Origin: Dechloromonas denitrificans | GTDB taxonomy: Bacteria; Pseudomonadota; Gammaproteobacteria; Burkholderiales; Rhodocyclaceae | NCBI RefSeq assembly: GCF_020510685.1 | Contig: NZ_CP075185.1 | Location: forward strand, 1,426,001-1,490,000 | Direction of reading: 5' to 3' | DNA: 64,000 bases | Shown here: one piece after another, positions 25,970 through 33,165 of the stretch | Numbering within the stretch: the stretch's first letter is position 1 | How the letters are laid out: every line of letters starts with the position of its first letter | Position numbers and translations under genes: made by a program | The notes under the pieces: model-generated | Told to the model about the DNA's origin: nothing | The model's input: the letters and a program-made list of their open reading frames with translations, nothing else | Database searches by the model: none

Positions 25970-27178
25970 TCATTCGTCACCACGTGGTAACTTGGCGGAT
26001 TCCGTCAGCCACGGAATCGAGCGCCGGATGGTTCTTTCACTTATGGTCAGCCCTGGCATTCTCGTTGCGGCATCGGTAATGGCCTTTACGCTCCAATCCA
26101 GAATCACGCACAGGGCGTAAAGCTGCCAGTGTTCATCGGCGGTGCCGCCTTTGCGACCAGCATTGAGTGCGGTGCGAATCATGCCCATGTGCGAGCGCTG
26201 GTGCTTTCGCAAGCGCTCCCAGCGAAGGCGCGTCTTGTTGTCACGGATGATGAATAGTTCGGCTATTTCGATGGGCGTCAGGATCAGTAGTTCGGCTTTC
26301 TTTTCGGCATTCCCGGGCGTGGTCACAAATTCCCAAGCCTTCTTATTATCTAGGGTGCCGTCATCATTAAGTAGGTTTTTGAATATCCTGCCATGCCCGT
26401 GCGGGTGGTGCTTGGAGAGATAGTCCACGTCAATCAGGCGAAGGTCATTCGCCAGCTTGGTATCGTCGGCTGGGTAGCTTTCCCCTTTCTTTGGTGCAGT
26501 CGCGCGGCAAGCAGGGCGAAACGCTGGCATGATTCCACGATTGTTCAGTTCGATGGAGGCTGCCACGAACTGAACTCGTAGCGGGTGGCTGTACTCGGTC
26601 TTGCCGGTGCGCCGGATTTCTTGTGATATGTCCTGAAGAGCCGCGGTGACGTTCTCGTTGCTCTTGGACTGAAACCTTTCGATGGTCTGGGCGAGTTCTT
26701 GAGCGGTGATGAAATTAGCTACTTCCGGCTCTAACGCAGGGGAGCCTCTGTCGTCCTGTACTGGGCATACAGCTTCGGGGGTGGCTTTAGCTCTTGGTGT
26801 GGTCGGGGAAGCAACTACAGACTGAACCTGGATGGTCTGTATGATCGTCGTAGCGTCAATGCAATCTTTGCGAACAAAGCAAGTTTCGCATTTGACGGGT
26901 TCGGCGAGTCCCCGCGGATGCACCGGCTTGTGTCCGAAGCAATCCGCTAGGAACCGTGTGATCCGGTCCATGTGGTTTTCATGCGTTGAATTACAAGCTG
27001 GATGCTTCACGCACCCTGTGCATGTATCGGGGGCAAGTTGTTTGTTAGTGTAGAACGTTGCCAACGTTCCGGTGCAATGACCATCGTCAGGCATCGGCTC
27101 GTCATCGAACAATGCGGCATAAAGGCTATTAAACTCTTTAAGAGCCGCTTCTTCACAAGTGGGTTGAGTGGCGATCAT
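25970..27178 (-). CDS. Cys-rich protein of the integrative element, possible replication protein
   Basis: 402 residues from the ATG at 27178, which overlaps the alpA stop (ATGA). The N-terminal third has two Cys clusters, DTCTGCVKHPACNS and VKCETCFVRKDC, like small metal-binding knuckles. The centre is helical (QELAQTIERFQSKSNENV). The C-terminus (DWSVKAITDAATRMPGLT, ISERTIRRSIPWL) resembles a helix-turn-helix. The family is not recognised. Its position after alpA and beside an iteron-like array suggests a replication initiator or regulator, but no primase or helicase motif is visible. A truncated 29-codon parallel exists after alpA copy 1. Confidence 0.7.
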   Translation of the reverse strand: MIATQPTCEEAALKEFNSLYAALFDDEPMPDDGHCTGTLATFYTNKQLAPDTCTGCVKHPACNSTHENHMDRITRFLADCFGHKPVHPRGLAEPVKCETCFVRKDCIDATTIIQTIQVQSVVASPTTPRAKATPEAVCPVQDDRGSPALEPEVANFITAQELAQTIERFQSKSNENVTAALQDISQEIRRTGKTEYSHPLRVQFVAASIELNNRGIMPAFRPACRATAPKKGESYPADDTKLANDLRLIDVDYLSKHHPHGHGRIFKNLLNDDGTLDNKKAWEFVTTPGNAEKKAELLILTPIEIAELFIIRDNKTRLRWERLRKHQRSHMGMIRTALNAGRKGGTADEHWQLYALCVILDWSVKAITDAATRMPGLTISERTIRRSIPWLTESAKLPRGDE

Positions 27179-27375
27179 GCTGCAACCCTCGCAGCAAGGG
27201 AATCGATCCACGCCACGATGTCAGCACGCAGCCAAGCATTTTTGCGAAGGCCAATTTTGAACGGCTTGGGGAAAGTTGGATCGACCATTACAACTCGGTA
27301 AAACGTTGCACGGCTAATGTTGCACATGCAGCGATATATTTCGCTGGTGCCAACTACTTTTGATTGAATCGTCAT
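27175..27375 (-). CDS. AlpA-family excisionase/regulator, copy 2
   Basis: 66 residues from the ATG at 27375; the frame extends upstream without support. HTH core NISRATFYRVVMVD, PTFPKPFKIGLRKNAWLRAD, IVAWIDSLAA. It overlaps the next gene by an ATGA junction, so the pair is translationally coupled. In P4-like elements AlpA/Vis proteins control int expression and excision; the integrase gene is 345 bases away on the same strand. Confidence 0.87.
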   Translation of the reverse strand: MTIQSKVVGTSEIYRCMCNISRATFYRVVMVDPTFPKPFKIGLRKNAWLRADIVAWIDSLAARVAA

Positions 27376-27719
27376 TTTCGATACTCCCACGAGGGCTATT
27401 TTTTGCCTGGTGGCCGTATTGCGTGACGGCTTTGCAAACCACTCCATTGCTTGGGGTGGTCATCTTCCTAAGAAGAACTGTTGGTGTGAAGGTGCGCTCT
27501 GTGTGCTCGTGTCTAGGACACTGTCTTCATCGGTGCAAGTGTGATGGAATCGCTGATATACGTTCCGCGCTATTCTTCATCGGCAGTCAGGAAGACCGAG
27601 TCGGGAAACAGCTTGATCCCTGTTTCATCCCTTTGTCACGCACTGCCATCGACAGGCAGTGCCGTCATTTGACCACACTTTCTGTGCCTTACCGAGAACT
27701 ATCAAGACATATTTGTAAA
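27376..27719. other. Region between integrase and alpA copy 2
   Basis: Contains the alpA control sequences shared with copy 1 (27414-27431 and 27483-27498) and a perfect inverted repeat GCACTGCC/GGCAGTGC (27640-27662) about 60 bases beyond the integrase stop, possibly a 3' end structure. No gene. Confidence 0.5.
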
Positions 27720-28982
27720 CTACTGGTGAGTTACTTCAGGAACGCAGTAATCCGCCCATTGCTGCATCATGGCGCGGCGCTTCTCGAAAAGGTCTCCGCG
27801 CTGGTAAGCAGCTCTGACCTTGTCGCTGATTACATGGGCCAGAGCCATGTCTGCAACTGCGGCAGGAAACGAGGTTGTCTCTGCTGCCCAATCCATGAGA
27901 GTTGAGCGGAATCCGTGTTGCGTGATTGCCTCGCCGTTTTCATCCTTCCATTTCAATTCGCGTTTGTTCTGACGACGAATGAATGCTGTCATGGTCATTG
28001 CCGACAGCGCCTTCTCATCTTTTTGTCCAGGGAAAATGTAGTCGGTAGGTTTACCCGCTGGCAATGCCCGCAGCAATGCAACCGCTTGGGTAGATAGTGG
28101 CACCCGGTGTTCAATCTCGGTTTTAATGCGCTCGGCAGGGATGACCCAAAGAGCTGCGCCTAGATCAACTTCCAACCATGTAGCATCGCGGGCTTCTGCA
28201 GATCGTGAAGCGCAGAGAATCGCGAACTCCAACAGTCGGCTTCCGGTTGCTATGCTCTTGCGAAGTTCGGCCATGAACGCCGGAGTTTGCACAAAGGGTA
28301 GGGCGGGGTGATGTTGAACCCGCTTGGTCTTCTTTGGCAGTTTGGGCAAGCGACGTTCGCGAAGACGGGTTCCCCATGCATCGGCATCGTCAGCATCGCG
28401 CCAGTCCTTGTCGTGGGCGTAACCAAGTACATTAACTATCCGGGCAAGAACGCGGGTGGCGGTTTCAGTCTTCTCCAGCCAGATAGGGCGAAGGGCCGCT
28501 TCGACATCCTCAATAGTTACATCGCCAACCAGCTTGCTGTTGAATGGCGCACCGTATCTTGTCAGGGTGTTTCGCCATTGGTCGATATGCTTTTCGTTCT
28601 TCCATCCGGCCTTGCGACTGTCAATATAGGCAGTCGCTGCTTCGGCGAAGGTCACAGCCTTGGTCTTGGCTACTGCTTCTGCTTGCTGCAGTGCTTCCTG
28701 TTGGGCTTTGCGGTGCTCGATTGGATCGATCCCTTGGCGAACTAGCTTGCCAAGCGTGGCGACCGCTTCACGGGCATTTGCTAGAGTATGATCGGCAAAG
28801 TTGCCAATGCCCATATCCCGACGCTTGCCATTGAGCTGGAATCGGTAGATCCAGGACTTGCTTCCACTGATAGCAACTCGTAGGTATAAGCCATTGCCAT
28901 CGGAAATCATTGATGTAGTAGGCTTGCCGTCTCTGCCGGTTGCTGGAGTGGCGTTCTTCACTTGCAGTGCAGTTAGTGCCAT
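27720..28982 (-). CDS. int: P4-type tyrosine recombinase (integrase)
   Basis: 420 residues. The N-terminus (MALTALQVKNATPATGRDG, then DGNGLYLRV) is the arm-binding DUF4102-like domain. The catalytic domain shows Arg in LCASRSAEARDATW, Lys in a beta-hairpin before HRVPLS, the H-x-x-R box as QHGFRSTLMDW, His in LAHVISDKVRAAYQRGD and the nucleophile Tyr in the same stretch. All key residues seem present, so it should be active. Its start is 178 bases from a tRNA-Ser-like 3' end at 29149, which fits the usual tRNA target of this family. Confidence 0.95.
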   Translation of the reverse strand: MALTALQVKNATPATGRDGKPTTSMISDGNGLYLRVAISGSKSWIYRFQLNGKRRDMGIGNFADHTLANAREAVATLGKLVRQGIDPIEHRKAQQEALQQAEAVAKTKAVTFAEAATAYIDSRKAGWKNEKHIDQWRNTLTRYGAPFNSKLVGDVTIEDVEAALRPIWLEKTETATRVLARIVNVLGYAHDKDWRDADDADAWGTRLRERRLPKLPKKTKRVQHHPALPFVQTPAFMAELRKSIATGSRLLEFAILCASRSAEARDATWLEVDLGAALWVIPAERIKTEIEHRVPLSTQAVALLRALPAGKPTDYIFPGQKDEKALSAMTMTAFIRRQNKRELKWKDENGEAITQHGFRSTLMDWAAETTSFPAAVADMALAHVISDKVRAAYQRGDLFEKRRAMMQQWADYCVPEVTHQ

Positions 28983-29148
28983 GGTCTTGCCTCCTGTCCC
29001 ATCAACCGTCCCATCACGGTGCGTGAGATATTACGGAGGCAATCGAGACACTACAAGAAACTATTTTTACGAGAACCCCGTGTTTGCGAAGGTTTTAGAG
29101 GGTTTTCTGGGCTTTTCGAGACACTCTGAAACGCAATGTTGGGGGGCA

Positions 29149-29160
29149 CCCTCTCCGCCA
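29149..29160 (+). other. Possible attachment site: 3' end of a tRNA-Ser gene
   Basis: CCCTCTCCGCCA equals the acceptor-stem 3' strand plus CCA of many bacterial tRNA-Ser genes and is directly followed by a strong terminator. The T-arm sequence that should precede it is absent. This fits the end of an integrated element beside a displaced tRNA tail, with the integrase next to it. The partner site was not found in the window. Confidence 0.45.
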
Positions 29161-29174
29161 AAGCTATTACAGAT

Positions 29175-29205
29175 AAGCCCGTGATTTCACGGGCTTTTTT
29201 GTTTT
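29175..29205 (+). terminator. Rho-independent terminator
   Basis: Perfect 10-base stem AAGCCCGTGA/TCACGGGCTT with a 2-base loop, followed by TTTTTTGTTTT. It probably ended the original tRNA-Ser transcript. Confidence 0.88.
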
Positions 29206-29229
29206 GAGGGGCCGCATTGTAACCCACAA

Positions 29230-30783
29230 ATGGTCCGGATCGGCCAGAATGACCTGATGCCTTATTACGGTATTTTTCCCGCCGAGCACTTCGTCATTGC
29301 CACCGGCCGTACGCTGGATGGCGAGGTGGCGCCCCAGATACTCTGGTATTTCCAGGACGAGACCATCGCCGTGCCGCGTAACGGCTGGTCCGCCGCCGGC
29401 CTTCAGGGCGATTTGCCGGTCTGGGCCGATCTGGCGGCCTGGAATCACGCGAATCCGCTCGGCGGGGCGCCGCAACATCCGCCGCTGGTCTGGCTCGGGG
29501 CGCCCGATGTGCTGCAGCACGCCGTGCTGGCGGCGGATGGCCGGTCGATCGCGGTTGGGACTGACTCGCTGGCGTGGCGTCTGGTCCCCAGGTTGCCGCT
29601 CAACAAATCCTGGTTCGACGCGAGTAGCCTGGCCTTCTTCGGCGGTCGCCCGGTAAAAATCCGGGGAAGCCTTGCGACAGATGCTTTTGTGGCGCGCACC
29701 GTGTGGCCCGAGGATTTCCGGTTGCCGGAAAAACCGGTCAGCACTGCGCAGGCTCCCGAGTCGGCGGCCGTGTGTCAGTGGTTGCGGGCGCAGCCCAGAG
29801 GCGGCGCGCAAAGCCCGTTTGCCGTCGAATCGCTCTGGCGGCGGCCTGGCCAAGCTGGGCCGCGGGCCGGTCAGCCGGTTCTCGGCTTGATGCTGAATGG
29901 CGCCCAGGGCGATGACGATGAAGCGCACAGCGGCCATTTCGCCCTGATGACCGGGCGGATCGGCGAGCAGGGCGCAATCGACGACTGGCTGGTGAACAAC
30001 TTCTACACGCTGGATTCGGAAAGCGAGAAGGGCATCATCGCCGCGCCGGTGCCGCTCGACAATTACCTCTCCGACCTGAACAGCGGCCAGGCCTGGTATC
30101 GGCCGTCCTACATGCTGGTGGCGACGCTCAAGGAAGAACGCACGGCGCAGCACCTGCAATCGGCGATGGCGCGCGTTTACGAGCAGTTCTATCGGCACCG
30201 GCTGGCTTATCAGCATGCCCGTGCCAATTGCACCGGCATCAGTGTGACGACATCGCGCATTCTTGGCTGGCGGGTGCCGGCGAGAGGCGCCGAAAGCTGG
30301 CTCAAGGCGGTGTTCGCTCTGCCCTGGCGGACGCTCCGGGAACGAAGCCTGAGCAAGGGCAAGGCAATTTTCGATTATCTGACGGAAGATCGGACCCGGC
30401 TTTATCCGGCTGCCGCCTTCGAGGAAATGGCCGCCGATCTACTGAAGCTGGCGAGCGGACACGCCGGCCGCCAACTGACGGCATTCGAGCATTTGCTGGC
30501 CGAGGACGTCGCCGAAATCTTGCTGGTCCGCGTGCCGCAATTTCCCTCCAGTCGGGCCTGGGGCGATTACCCGGTGGAAACCAGTGTCGAATACCGGGCG
30601 CGGCTGCCGCAAGACCCGGCCGAGCAGCAGATCATCCCGGTGCCGCGGCGCATTTTTCCCGACGCCTTGCGCGATCCGCAGGCGTCGCCCCCGCCGCCCT
30701 TGCGTTCGGATTACGCCGTGGCCGCCTGGGCTGCGGCGATTGTTGCGCTGATTGTGCTCATCCTGGGCCGGCTCTTGGCATAA
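29230..30783 (+). CDS. Predicted permuted papain-like (NlpC/LRAT-style) protein with C-terminal anchor
   Basis: 517 residues. No signal peptide is visible at this start. The middle contains SGHFALMTGRIG (His236), then DWLVNNFYTL, and 100 residues later ARANCTGISVTTSRILGW (Cys334). His before Cys in this order is the layout of circularly permuted NlpC/P60-LRAT and DUF4105-type cysteine hydrolases. The C-terminus ends in one membrane helix (AVAAWAAAIVALIVLILGRL) with almost no tail. It precedes the ABC permease gene by 7 bases, so it is part of that operon. The cysteine-hydrolase assignment is inference; the substrate is unknown. Confidence 0.7.
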   Translation: MVRIGQNDLMPYYGIFPAEHFVIATGRTLDGEVAPQILWYFQDETIAVPRNGWSAAGLQGDLPVWADLAAWNHANPLGGAPQHPPLVWLGAPDVLQHAVLAADGRSIAVGTDSLAWRLVPRLPLNKSWFDASSLAFFGGRPVKIRGSLATDAFVARTVWPEDFRLPEKPVSTAQAPESAAVCQWLRAQPRGGAQSPFAVESLWRRPGQAGPRAGQPVLGLMLNGAQGDDDEAHSGHFALMTGRIGEQGAIDDWLVNNFYTLDSESEKGIIAAPVPLDNYLSDLNSGQAWYRPSYMLVATLKEERTAQHLQSAMARVYEQFYRHRLAYQHARANCTGISVTTSRILGWRVPARGAESWLKAVFALPWRTLRERSLSKGKAIFDYLTEDRTRLYPAAAFEEMAADLLKLASGHAGRQLTAFEHLLAEDVAEILLVRVPQFPSSRAWGDYPVETSVEYRARLPQDPAEQQIIPVPRRIFPDALRDPQASPPPPLRSDYAVAAWAAAIVALIVLILGRLLA

Positions 30784-30790
30784 TCCGTCT

Positions 30791-31768
30791 GTGCTTGCCT
30801 ACATCGTTCGTCGCCTCCTCTACGCCATCCCGATTCTGATCGGGGTGAATCTGATCACCTTCGCGCTGTTCTTCGTCGTCAATACGCCGGATGACATGGC
30901 GCGCATGCAACTCGGGGTGAAGCGCGTGACGCCGGAGGCGATCGAGAAATGGAAAGTCGAGCGCGGCTATGACAAGCCGCTGATGATCAATCCGGCGGCC
31001 AGCGGGCTGGCGGTTGTCACCGATACCGTGTTCTTCGCGAAATCGGCGCGCATGTTCGCCGGCGATTTCGGCCGCGCCGAGGACGGCCGCGACATCGCCC
31101 GGGAAATTTCGGCGCGGATGGGTCCGTCGCTGGCCATTGCGCTGCCCACGTTTATTCTCGGGTTGTTCGTCTCGATCAGCTTCGCGCTGACGCTGGCCTT
31201 CTTCCGCGCCACCGCCTTCGACTTCTGGGGCGTCGTGCTGTGCGTCGCGATGATGTCGATTTCCGGCCTCTTCTACATCATCGGCGGCCAGTACCTGATC
31301 AGCAAGATCTGGCGGCTGATGCCGATTTCCGGCTATGGCACCGGGCTCGAGGCCTGGCGCTTCCTGATCCTGCCGGTGCTGATCGGGGTGATTGGGGGAA
31401 TTGGTTCAGGTGCGCGCTGGTATCGCACTATCTTCCTGGAAGAAATCACCAAAGAGTATGTGCGCACGGCAAGGGCAAAAGGCCTTACTGAAACTGCCAT
31501 CCTGTTCCGCCATGTCTTGCGTAATGGGATGATCCCAATTCTCACTCAGGTGGTTGTTGTAATCCCTACGCTTTTCATGGGGGCATTGGTCATGGAGTCT
31601 TTCTTCGGAATTCCCGGCTTGGGCAGTTACACGATCGATGCAATCAATTCGCAGGATTTCGCCGTTGTCCGTTCGATGGTTTTTATCGGTGCCGTCCTCT
31701 ACATCGTCGCTCTATTGTTGACGGATATTTTCTATACCATCGCCGATCCGAGAATAAGGTTGCAGTAA
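30791..31768 (+). CDS. Peptide-type ABC transporter permease 1
   Basis: 325 residues from the GTG at 30791; the ATG upstream lies inside the previous gene. It begins LAYIVRRLLYAIPILIGVNL, the typical first helix of DppB/OppB/YejB permeases, followed by a periplasmic stretch and five further helices. The EAA loop is EYVRTARAKGLTETAIL. It overlaps the next gene at TAATG. The 3' third has clearly lower GC and different codon use than the 5' part. With permease 2 and the fused ATPase it would form a peptide or nickel-type importer, but no binding protein is adjacent. Confidence 0.88.
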   Translation: MLAYIVRRLLYAIPILIGVNLITFALFFVVNTPDDMARMQLGVKRVTPEAIEKWKVERGYDKPLMINPAASGLAVVTDTVFFAKSARMFAGDFGRAEDGRDIAREISARMGPSLAIALPTFILGLFVSISFALTLAFFRATAFDFWGVVLCVAMMSISGLFYIIGGQYLISKIWRLMPISGYGTGLEAWRFLILPVLIGVIGGIGSGARWYRTIFLEEITKEYVRTARAKGLTETAILFRHVLRNGMIPILTQVVVVIPTLFMGALVMESFFGIPGLGSYTIDAINSQDFAVVRSMVFIGAVLYIVALLLTDIFYTIADPRIRLQ

Positions 31769-33165
31769 TGCGGTTTGAGATTGTTATTCTCTGGTCGGAT
31801 GCCTTCGTTTGGTTGCTTGTTTTCTCCGGATGGGGGCTTGCACATCTCGTGGCGAAGGATGAGGCCTTAATTCGGTCATGGCGCAAGCTGGGCGCGAACC
31901 GCGTAGGCATGGCCTCGGCCACCGTGCTGCTGGCGTTCGTCCTGATCGGCCTGCTCGATTCGCTGCACTACCGGGTGCAGATGAACAGCGAGGCGGGGCA
32001 GAAAGTCACTTACGCCATCGAAGTGCTGTCGGTGCTCGATGCGCTTGCCGCGCCGCTGCGTTTGCGCAATGAGAAAACCTATTCCGAACCCTTTGCCACC
32101 CGCCTCTATGCCAAGGAAAGCATCGATCTGCCGGGCGGCGGTACGGTCCGCGACTACCCGCGCCTGAAGCATGGTGGCGTCCATCTCGGCGAGCGCGAGG
32201 CCGAGGTGGCGGCCGATGCCGGATTCACCGCGTTGCGGGCCGGGCTGGCCGCTTGCATTGGCTGGCTGGCCCTGGCCGGCATCGCTTCGCTCGTCGCCGG
32301 TCGCGGCGCGGCTGGCGGTTCGGGCTGGCGCAAGATCTGGCGCGGCGAAACGGCGTTCGCCTGGAATGCCGTGCTGATCGCGCTCGGCTTCATCCTGCTG
32401 CTTGTCGTGCCGCTGCTCTGGCTGGCCGGTCAGTATCACGTCTTCGGCACCGACAAGGTCGGCCAGGACGTGCTCTATCAGGTGCTGAAAAGCGTGCGCA
32501 CCGGGTTGATCATCGGCCTGGTGACGACCCTGGTGATGCTGCCGATGGCCGTGCTGCTCGGCATCGTCGCCGGCTATTTTCGCGGCTGGATCGACGACCT
32601 GATCCAGTACGTCTATACCGTCCTCAACTCGATTCCCGGCGTGCTGCTGATCGCCGCTGCCGTGCTGATGATGCAGGTGGTCATCGACACCCACCCGCAA
32701 TGGTTCTCGACCGCCGCCGAACGCGCCGATCTGCGCCTGCTGGCGCTCTGTTTCATCCTCGGTATCACCAGCTGGACCGGATTGTGCCGGCTGCTGCGCG
32801 GCGAAACGCTGAAGCTGCGCGAACTCGAATACATCCAGGCGGCGCAGGCTTTCGGTGTCTCGAACTGGCGGATCATCGTCCGTCACATCCTGCCCAACCT
32901 GATGCACATCGTGATCATCGCGCTGGTCATGGATTTCTCCGGGCTGGTGCTGGCCGAAGCGGTACTCTCTTACGTCGGCATCGGGGTCGATCCAAACATG
33001 AACAGCTTCGGCACGATGATCAACAACGCCCGCATGGAACTGGGCCGCGAACCGGTCGTCTGGTGGTCGCTGGCCGCGGCCTTCGTCGCGATGTTCACGC
33101 TGGTGCTGGCGGCCAACCTGTTCGCCGACGCGATCCGCGATGCATTCGATCCGAGGGCGGCGTAA
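31768..33165 (+). CDS. Peptide-type ABC transporter permease 2, extended
   Basis: 465 residues, longer than the usual ~300 of DppC/OppC/YejE. Residues 1-~200 hold an extra helix pair (WLLVFSGWGLAHLV; ASATVLLAFVLIGLL) and a periplasmic insert (KVTYAIEVLSVLDALAAPLR) before the standard core. The core carries VFGTDKVGQDVLYQVLKSVR and the EAA loop ELEYIQAAQAFGVSNWRIIV. The first ~120 bases share the low-GC patch with the end of permease 1. It ends one base before the ATPase start. Confidence 0.88.
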   Translation: MRFEIVILWSDAFVWLLVFSGWGLAHLVAKDEALIRSWRKLGANRVGMASATVLLAFVLIGLLDSLHYRVQMNSEAGQKVTYAIEVLSVLDALAAPLRLRNEKTYSEPFATRLYAKESIDLPGGGTVRDYPRLKHGGVHLGEREAEVAADAGFTALRAGLAACIGWLALAGIASLVAGRGAAGGSGWRKIWRGETAFAWNAVLIALGFILLLVVPLLWLAGQYHVFGTDKVGQDVLYQVLKSVRTGLIIGLVTTLVMLPMAVLLGIVAGYFRGWIDDLIQYVYTVLNSIPGVLLIAAAVLMMQVVIDTHPQWFSTAAERADLRLLALCFILGITSWTGLCRLLRGETLKLRELEYIQAAQAFGVSNWRIIVRHILPNLMHIVIIALVMDFSGLVLAEAVLSYVGIGVDPNMNSFGTMINNARMELGREPVVWWSLAAAFVAMFTLVLAANLFADAIRDAFDPRAA

